Shown: positions 59,566 to 64,000 of the stretch, piece by piece | How positions within the stretch are numbered: the stretch's first letter is position 1 | Layout of the letters: each line of letters starts with the position of its first letter | DNA from: Amycolatopsis deserti | GTDB taxonomy: Bacteria > Actinomycetota > Actinomycetes > Mycobacteriales > Pseudonocardiaceae | Reading direction: 5' to 3' | Assembly (NCBI RefSeq): GCF_014653945.1 | Contig: NZ_BNAU01000009.1 | Span: 1-64,000 of the forward strand | DNA: 64,000 nucleotides | Made by a program: the position numbers and the translations under genes | The notes under the pieces: model-generated | What the model saw: only the letters and a program-made list of their open reading frames with translations | What the model was told of the DNA's origin: nothing | Databases searched by the model: none

Positions 59566-59594
59566 TTGACAGCCACTCCGCACCGGATTAGCTT
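59566..59594 (+). promoter_or_regulatory. Consensus promoter of the tautomerase gene
   Basis: -35 TTGACA (59566-59571), a 17-bp spacer, and -10 TAGCTT (59589-59594) give a near-consensus sigma-HrdB/SigA-type promoter. The start would be near 59601, about 20 bases before the ATG at 59623 with GGGAG in between. Confidence 0.65.
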
Positions 59595-59622
59595 TGCTTG
59601 CAAATCTACTTTGGGAGTTGAG

Positions 59623-60006
59623 ATGCCACATCTGACCGTCCACGTCCTGGAGAGCGACCTCGCCGGGCGGGAGACCGAGTTGATCGAGGGCCTGACGGAG
59701 GCGATCGTCGCGGTGTACGGGGAATGGGCGCGGGAGATCGCGGTCGTGCGGCTGGTCGGGGTGCCGGCGAACCGGTGGGGCATCGGGGGCAAGCCGGCGG
59801 TGGCGCCGGCGCCGTCGGTGACCTTCGGGATCCGGGAGGCCGCCTTCGAGCGCCCGGACGCGGGTGACCTCGTGGCGCGGCTGGTGGCCGGGGTGACGGA
59901 GGCGGTGGTGGCGGTGTTCGGGGAGCGCGTGCGGCCGGGGGTGACGGTGGAGCTGGTGGGGACACCGACGGGGCGGACCGGCGTCGGCGGGGTTGTGGCG
60001 GCGTAG
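59623..60006 (+). CDS. Tautomerase family protein, fused two-domain 4-OT type
   Basis: 127 residues, about twice a single 4-oxalocrotonate tautomerase unit. After Met1 comes Pro2 (catalytic Pro-1 of the mature enzyme), MPHLTVHVLESDLAGRETEL, then a first beta-alpha-beta unit to about 62 and a second from APSVTFGIREAAFERPDAGD to the end. The second half begins with a proline inside, not N-terminal, so only the first can be catalytic. Fused trimers are the quaternary form of such proteins. Role unknown. It is convergent with the MobA-like gene. Confidence 0.85.
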   Translation: MPHLTVHVLESDLAGRETELIEGLTEAIVAVYGEWAREIAVVRLVGVPANRWGIGGKPAVAPAPSVTFGIREAAFERPDAGDLVARLVAGVTEAVVAVFGERVRPGVTVELVGTPTGRTGVGGVVAA

Positions 60007-60271
60007 GACGGTTTGGCGGGGGCGGGGTTGTGGGGCATCCGGCGGGTGGGGCGGGGACGGCGGGTGTTGCCGCCTAGGACGGGTTGGCTGATGGCCGCGG
60101 CGATTGGGTTGGTGGGAAACCCGCCGCGTGAGCCGGCGCCCGCGGGGTTGCCGCGGGCTGGGTCGCTGGTGGCCCGGCGTGAGCAGCGTTGTCGCGGCCT
60201 GGTGCGCCCGGCTGGGCGCCGGGGCGGTCGCGGCTGGGCTGGGGGGACGCCCGTGGAGGTGGCGTTGCCGC

Positions 60272-60835
60272 CTAGCGGGGCAGGTCCGCTGGGGTGTCCA
60301 CGTCCTGGCCGCCGCCCAGGTCGGCGCATTCCACCAGGCGCAGGTCGGTGCGGGCGCGGAGCCAGTCGCGGGCTCCGCGGTCGCCCGTGGCGCTCTCGGC
60401 GATCTCCTCCCACCACCGGCGGCCGAACAACACGGGATGCCCCGGCACGCCGTCGTAGGCGGCGCGCGCGACCACCTCCGCCGACGCCAGCGCACGCAGC
60501 CTCGCCACGATCCGCGCGTCCACCCCGGGCAAGTCGACCAGGTGCACCAAGACCGCCGGAGCTTCCGGCAGCGCGCGCAGTCCGGCCCGCAGTGACGCGC
60601 CCATCCCGGTGACCCAGTCCGGCGCCTCGACCGCGAGGTCGGGGGACGGCAACAACGCCCGCACCTCCGCGGCCTGCGCGCCCACCACCACCCGCACCGG
60701 GGCGCAGCCGCCGTCGGTCAGTGCGCGCAAAGCCCGGTGCAGCAACGGTTCTCCGGCCAGCTCGACCAGCGCCTTCGGACGGCCCATCCGCCGCCCCGCG
60801 CCCGCCGCGAGCAACAGCCCCGCGCACTCAACCAC
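60272..60835 (-). CDS. MobA-like molybdenum-cofactor nucleotidyltransferase
   Basis: 187 residues of the NTP_transf_3 group. Nucleotide motif LLLAAGAGRRMGRPKAL near residue 6 and the aspartates in VHLVDLPGVD near 95 are characteristic of MocA/MobA, which adds CMP or GMP to molybdopterin. This would supply MCD for the nearby Cox-like enzyme. GTG 60835 is chosen; its start codon region has been duplicated, see the findings. No Shine-Dalgarno sequence is visible. The 265 bp after it (60007-60271) hold only GTTGCCGCCTAG-type repeats. Confidence 0.85.
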   Translation of the reverse strand: MVECAGLLLAAGAGRRMGRPKALVELAGEPLLHRALRALTDGGCAPVRVVVGAQAAEVRALLPSPDLAVEAPDWVTGMGASLRAGLRALPEAPAVLVHLVDLPGVDARIVARLRALASAEVVARAAYDGVPGHPVLFGRRWWEEIAESATGDRGARDWLRARTDLRLVECADLGGGQDVDTPADLPR

Positions 60836-60945
60836 GACGCACCTGCACCGATGCCACAGCCACAATGGCCCACGGACGCCTCAAAGGCCGTCCCGCGCCC
60901 GCGAGCAACAGCCCCGCGCACTCAACCACGGCGCGCCTGCACCGG
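60797..60945. repeat. 94-bp partial tandem duplication at the pcaR/mobA-like junction
   Basis: Two near-identical stretches (60797-60850 and 60891-60945, offset 94 bp) contain GAGCAACAGCCCCGCGCACT and CAACCACG, then CCTGCACCG. One holds the start codon of the MobA-like gene and the other the stop codon of the IclR gene. The copies differ in a few bases. Confidence 0.8.
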
Positions 60946-61719
60946 GGCCACGGCCAGATCGTCCTCGATTCGCTTCGCGGCGGCCAGCAGGGGCGGCACC
61001 ATCTCCTCGACCACCGTCTCCCGCGGGGTGCGGCTCGCGTGCGTCGACACGTTCACCGCCGCGACAACCTTGCCCTGCCGGTCCCGGATCGGCGCCGCCA
61101 CCGAGCGCAGCCCCTCCTCCAGCTCCTGGTCGACCAGCGCCCACCCCTGCTGCCGCACCGCGGCCAGCTCCGCCCGCAGCGCCGCCGGGGACGTCAGCGT
61201 GTGCGAGGTCAGCGCCTGCAGCTCGGCCTGCTCCAGGTAGCGCGCGAAACCCTCGTCGTCCAGGCCGGCGAGCAGCACGTGCCCCATCGACGTCGCGTAG
61301 GCCGGGAACCGGGTGCCCACGTTGATGCTCACCGTCATGATCCGCGACACCGCGACCCGCGCGACGTACACGATGTCCGCCCCGTCGAGCACCGACACCG
61401 AACTCGACTCGCGCACCTCGGCCGACAGCCGTTCCAGGTGCGGCTGCGCGACCTCCGGCAGCGTCATGCTGGACAGGAACGCATACCCCAGCTCCAGCAC
61501 CCGCGCGGTGAGCGAGAAGTACTTGCCGTCCGTGCGCACGTACCCGAGGTCGACGAGCGTCAGCAGGAACCGCCGCGCCGCGGCACGGGTCAGGCCGGTC
61601 GAGCGCGCCACATCGGACAGCGTCAGCTCGGGCGCCCCGGCGCCGAACGCGCGGATCACGGCCAGGCCGCGCTCCAGCGACTGGACGTGGTGCGCTCCGC
61701 GCTCGGCCGGTTCCTCCAT
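60922..61719 (-). CDS. IclR family regulator of the beta-ketoadipate pathway (PcaR/PcaU-like)
   Basis: 265 residues. N-terminal winged helix (HHVQSLERGLAVIRAFGAG, LTLSDVARSTGLTRAAARR) and C-terminal IclR effector domain (VSVLDGADIVYVARVAV, TSMGHVLLAGLDDEGF, SVAAPIRDRQGKVVAAVNVS). These features and the gene order downstream of pcaC match the PcaR-type protein that responds to protocatechuate or beta-ketoadipate. ATG 61719; TTG 61728 is less likely. No ribosome-binding site, but a TAGATT-like -10 is close, so the mRNA may be leaderless. Its stop overlaps the ancestral start of the next gene. Confidence 0.9.
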   Translation of the reverse strand: MEEPAERGAHHVQSLERGLAVIRAFGAGAPELTLSDVARSTGLTRAAARRFLLTLVDLGYVRTDGKYFSLTARVLELGYAFLSSMTLPEVAQPHLERLSAEVRESSSVSVLDGADIVYVARVAVSRIMTVSINVGTRFPAYATSMGHVLLAGLDDEGFARYLEQAELQALTSHTLTSPAALRAELAAVRQQGWALVDQELEEGLRSVAAPIRDRQGKVVAAVNVSTHASRTPRETVVEEMVPPLLAAAKRIEDDLAVAPVQARRG

Positions 61720-61783
61720 GCTCGCCAATCTAGCCGCGGCGCGAAGCGCCTCCGTTGAGGGTGGTGGTGGGTGACGGGCGGGC

Positions 61784-62185
61784 TTAGCTGGTGCGCGGCT
61801 GGGCGGTGGGCTCTCCCATCCCGGCCAGTGTCTTCTGCGCGATGGCGAACGCCTCGTTGGCCGCCGGCACCCCCGCGTACACCCCGGTGTGCAGCAGCAC
61901 CTCGCCGATCTCGTCGGCGGTCAGGCCGTTGCCGACCGCGGCGCGGACGTGCATCGCGATCTCGCCGTGGCAGTGCAGCGCGGTCAGCACGGCCAGCGTG
62001 ACGCAGCTGCGGGTCTTGCGGTCCAGCCCGTCGCGCGTCCAGATCGAGCCCCACGCGGCGCGCGTGATGTAGTCCTGGAACTTCTGCGTGAACTCGGTCG
62101 CGTTGGCGGTGGCGCGGTCGACGTGCGCGTCGCCCAGCACCTCGCGCCGGACCCGCATGCCCGCGTCGTACAGCTCGTCGCTCAT
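61784..62185 (-). CDS. pcaC: 4-carboxymuconolactone decarboxylase
   Basis: 133 residues, AhpD-like fold. Characteristic AAWGSIWTRDGLDRKTRSCVTL and CHGEIAMHVRAAVGNGLTADEIGEVLLHT contain the family's conserved His and Glu. It converts 4-carboxymuconolactone to beta-ketoadipate enol-lactone, the step between PcaB and PcaD. ATG 62185 overlaps the pcaD stop (ATGA). Same-strand order is pcaB, pcaD, pcaC, then the regulator. Confidence 0.95.
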   Translation of the reverse strand: MSDELYDAGMRVRREVLGDAHVDRATANATEFTQKFQDYITRAAWGSIWTRDGLDRKTRSCVTLAVLTALHCHGEIAMHVRAAVGNGLTADEIGEVLLHTGVYAGVPAANEAFAIAQKTLAGMGEPTAQPRTS

Positions 62186-62943
62186 CGCGTCCCCTTCAGG
62201 TGCTCCAGGACCAGCTCGGTGAACTTGTCCGCCTGCTCGTAGCTGCCCAGATGGGCGGCGTGGCCGAGGACCTCGAACCGCGCGCCCGGGACCGCCTCGG
62301 CGATGGCCTGCCCGTGCGAGGGCGGCAGGGCGGCGTCGTCGGCGCCGGAAATCACCAGCGTCGGCGCGGTGATCGCGGCCAGCCCGGCGGTCAGGTCGAG
62401 CCCGGCGATGGCCTCGCAGCAGGACGCGTACCCCTCGGCGGGGGTCGTCGCGGTCATCTGCCGCAGCTCCTCGGCCAGTTCCGGATGAGCGGCGATCCAG
62501 TCCGGCGTGAACCAGCGGCCGATGCTGCCCGCGGCGATCTGGTCCATGCCCTCGGCCCGGACCTGCTTCGCGCGCCCGGTCCACATGTCGACGTTGCCCG
62601 GCTTGACCGAGGTGAACGTCAACGCCAGCGACCGGATCCGCTCCGGCGCGTGCTGCCCGAGCCAGGCGCCGGTCATGCCACCCAGCGACAACCCGACGAA
62701 GTGCGCGGCCTCCACCCCGAGCGTGTCGAGCAGCTCGACCACGTCGCCACCGAGGTCGGCGATCGAGTAGGGACCCGGCGGCACCGGCGACTGCCCGTGG
62801 CCGCGGGTGTCGTAGCGGACGACGCGGAAACCGTTGTCCGTCAACGGCTTCACCTGCGGCTCCCACATGCGCAGGTTGCTGCCGATGGAATTGCTCAGAA
62901 CGACGACGTCACCATCGCCCGCGGTCTCGTAGTGGACCTTCAC
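62182..62943 (-). CDS. pcaD: 3-oxoadipate enol-lactonase
   Basis: 253 residues, alpha/beta hydrolase. Nucleophile Ser86 in GLSLGGM, Asp in GADDAALPPSHG and His in GHAAHLGSYEQ form the triad. MWEPQVKPLTDNGFRVVRYD and the N-terminal LSNSIGSNLRMW are typical of PcaD. It hydrolyses the enol-lactone to beta-ketoadipate. ATG overlaps pcaB by 4 bases. In some actinobacteria PcaD and PcaC are fused as PcaL; here they are separate but overlapping genes. Confidence 0.95.
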   Translation of the reverse strand: MKVHYETAGDGDVVVLSNSIGSNLRMWEPQVKPLTDNGFRVVRYDTRGHGQSPVPPGPYSIADLGGDVVELLDTLGVEAAHFVGLSLGGMTGAWLGQHAPERIRSLALTFTSVKPGNVDMWTGRAKQVRAEGMDQIAAGSIGRWFTPDWIAAHPELAEELRQMTATTPAEGYASCCEAIAGLDLTAGLAAITAPTLVISGADDAALPPSHGQAIAEAVPGARFEVLGHAAHLGSYEQADKFTELVLEHLKGTR

Positions 62944-64000
62944 GAAGTTCCCTTCCGCTTCTCCAGCACCCGTTCGACGAAGACGCGCGCGCTCCCCAGG
63001 TAACCGGCCGGGTCCAGCAGCTCGCCGATGCGCTCCCGAGTCAGGTGCTTGCCCACCAGGGCGTCCTCGGCGAGCAGGTCGGCCAGCTCGCCCTCACCGG
63101 CCAGCGCGCGGCGAGTGCACGCGCTCACCGCGTCGTGCGCTTCGAGCCGCCCGGTCGAGGCCGCCAGCGCGGTCGTTACCCGCTCGGACAGCAGCGCGCC
63201 GCGCGTGATGTCCAGGTTCGCGCGCATCCGGTCCGCGTCCACCTGCAGCCGGTCCAGGCTCGTGCGCAGCCAGTGCACCGCGGATCCGGTGCTGCGGAAC
63301 AGTTCCGTGAGCGGCCGCCACTCGGCGTGCCACGAACCTGCGGCGCGCTGGTGCTCCTGCGCCATCGCCCCGAGCAGGGTCGCGACCAGCCCGGGCGCCT
63401 GCTGCGCGGCCGCGTTCGCCGCCACCGCGGCGACCGGGTTCCGCTTGTGCGGCATGGTCGACGAGCCGCCGCTGCCCTCGGCGACCTCGGCGATCTCCCC
63501 GACCTCGGTCTGCGCCAGCAGCACCAGCGACCGGGAGATCCCGGCGACCACGCCGGACAGCGCGCCGAGCGCACCGGCCAGCTCGGCGATCCGGGTGCGT
63601 TCGGTGTGCCACGGCAACGCGGGTTCATCGAGCCCGAGACGGCGGGCGAAGGCGGCCAACACCGCCGGCCCCTGGGCGCCCAGCGAAGCCAGCGTGCCGG
63701 TCGCCCCGCCGAGCTGCACCGCGAACCGCTGCGCGCGCAACCGGTCCGCGGCCGCGTCCAGCCCGGAGAGCCAGCCCGCGACCTGGAACCCGAACGTCAC
63801 CGGCAGCGCCTGCTGCAGCAACGTCCGTCCCGCTTGGACAGTCCCGGCGTGCTCCCGCGCCAGCTCGGCGAGCCGGTCCGCGCACGCCGCCACCTCGGTG
63901 AGCAGCACTTCCGAAGCACGCGCGGACACCAGCATCGCGGCGGTGTCCACAATGTCCTGACTGGTGGCGCCGAGGTGCACGACCCGCCCGGCCTCGCCGC
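62940..64000 (-). CDS. pcaB: 3-carboxy-cis,cis-muconate cycloisomerase (5' end beyond the window)
   Basis: The frame is open to the window edge and covers about 353 residues of a roughly 450-residue protein. The fumarase/aspartase signature SSTMPHKRNP and the HLGATSQDIVDTA block are present. It lactonises 3-carboxymuconate to 4-carboxymuconolactone. The upstream gene in this pathway would be pcaH/pcaG (protocatechuate dioxygenase), outside the window. Confidence 0.95.
   Translation of the reverse strand, partial: GEAGRVVHLGATSQDIVDTAAMLVSARASEVLLTEVAACADRLAELAREHAGTVQAGRTLLQQALPVTFGFQVAGWLSGLDAAADRLRAQRFAVQLGGATGTLASLGAQGPAVLAAFARRLGLDEPALPWHTERTRIAELAGALGALSGVVAGISRSLVLLAQTEVGEIAEVAEGSGGSSTMPHKRNPVAAVAANAAAQQAPGLVATLLGAMAQEHQRAAGSWHAEWRPLTELFRSTGSAVHWLRTSLDRLQVDADRMRANLDITRGALLSERVTTALAASTGRLEAHDAVSACTRRALAGEGELADLLAEDALVGKHLTRERIGELLDPAGYLGSARVFVERVLEKRKGTS

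Overview
The window is chromosomal DNA of a high-GC actinomycete, most likely a member of the Pseudonocardiaceae close to Amycolatopsis. The evidence is the very high GC, frequent GTG and TTG starts, overlapping stop/start junctions, an IdeR-type iron box, a tandem glycine riboswitch, the actinobacterial short PolA-like polymerase, and a pcaB-D-C order followed by an IclR regulator. This is inference from the sequence; no database comparison was possible. No rRNA, prophage, CRISPR array or intact insertion sequence is present. There is one tRNA gene, one decayed IS481-type transposase end and one leuA-like gene fragment.

Region by region. 1-8.8 kb: the end of a drug-efflux MFS gene, tRNA-Arg(UCU), two oxidoreductases (one behind a SoxR-type operator), dihydrolipoyl dehydrogenase, a deazaflavin-type oxidoreductase, a LacI regulator, a long array of 23-bp repeats, a lone MCE gene with a divergent TetR gene, and a histidine phosphatase. 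8.8-18.5 kb: a secreted subtilisin, an XRE-like regulator, two paralogous small membrane proteins whose 5' leaders are also homologous and structured, an acyl-CoA synthetase/MFS pair, 1.4 kb of low-complexity and inverted-repeat DNA, and a DNA polymerase. 18.5-31 kb: HrpA helicase, a kinase-like phosphotransferase, lactate monooxygenase-like enzyme, secreted HNH nuclease, a MerR protein fused to sliding-clamp domains, a CPA2 antiporter, a Bcr/CflA exporter, small secreted proteins, and an HTH-membrane-NBR1-Ig protein. 31-37 kb: two flavoproteins, a GH172-type protein, and an iron-box operon (siderophore ATPase, O-methyltransferase, NUDIX). 37-46 kb: gcvT and gcvP behind a tandem glycine riboswitch, then SDR, gamma-glutamyl hydrolase, a glutamine-synthetase homologue and an SRPBCC protein, with a divergent TetR/amidohydrolase pair. 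46-61 kb: a flavin monooxygenase, a G-rich tract, and a molybdenum hydroxylase cluster (CoxG-, M-, L-, S-like, XdhC, CoxE, then CoxD and a MobA-like protein) interrupted by an aromatic hydroxylase/TetR/methyltransferase group. 61-64 kb: protocatechuate branch of the beta-ketoadipate pathway (pcaB, pcaD, pcaC and the IclR regulator).

Functional groupings. The Cox-like genes look like one system: the S, L and M subunits form the enzyme, while XdhC, CoxD, CoxE, CoxG and MobA-like proteins would mature or insert its molybdenum cofactor. The AYRGAGR active-site loop marks form II, so CO need not be the substrate. The GlnA-like ligase, PuuD-like hydrolase and SDR form a plausible gamma-glutamylation route for an amine. 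The iron box probably controls a three-gene operon.

Most unusual items: the MerR/beta-clamp fusion, the 23-bp repeat array, the paralogous small membrane proteins with conserved hairpin leaders, a nested inverted repeat beside the polymerase gene, and a 94-bp duplication that splits the pcaR/mobA-like junction.
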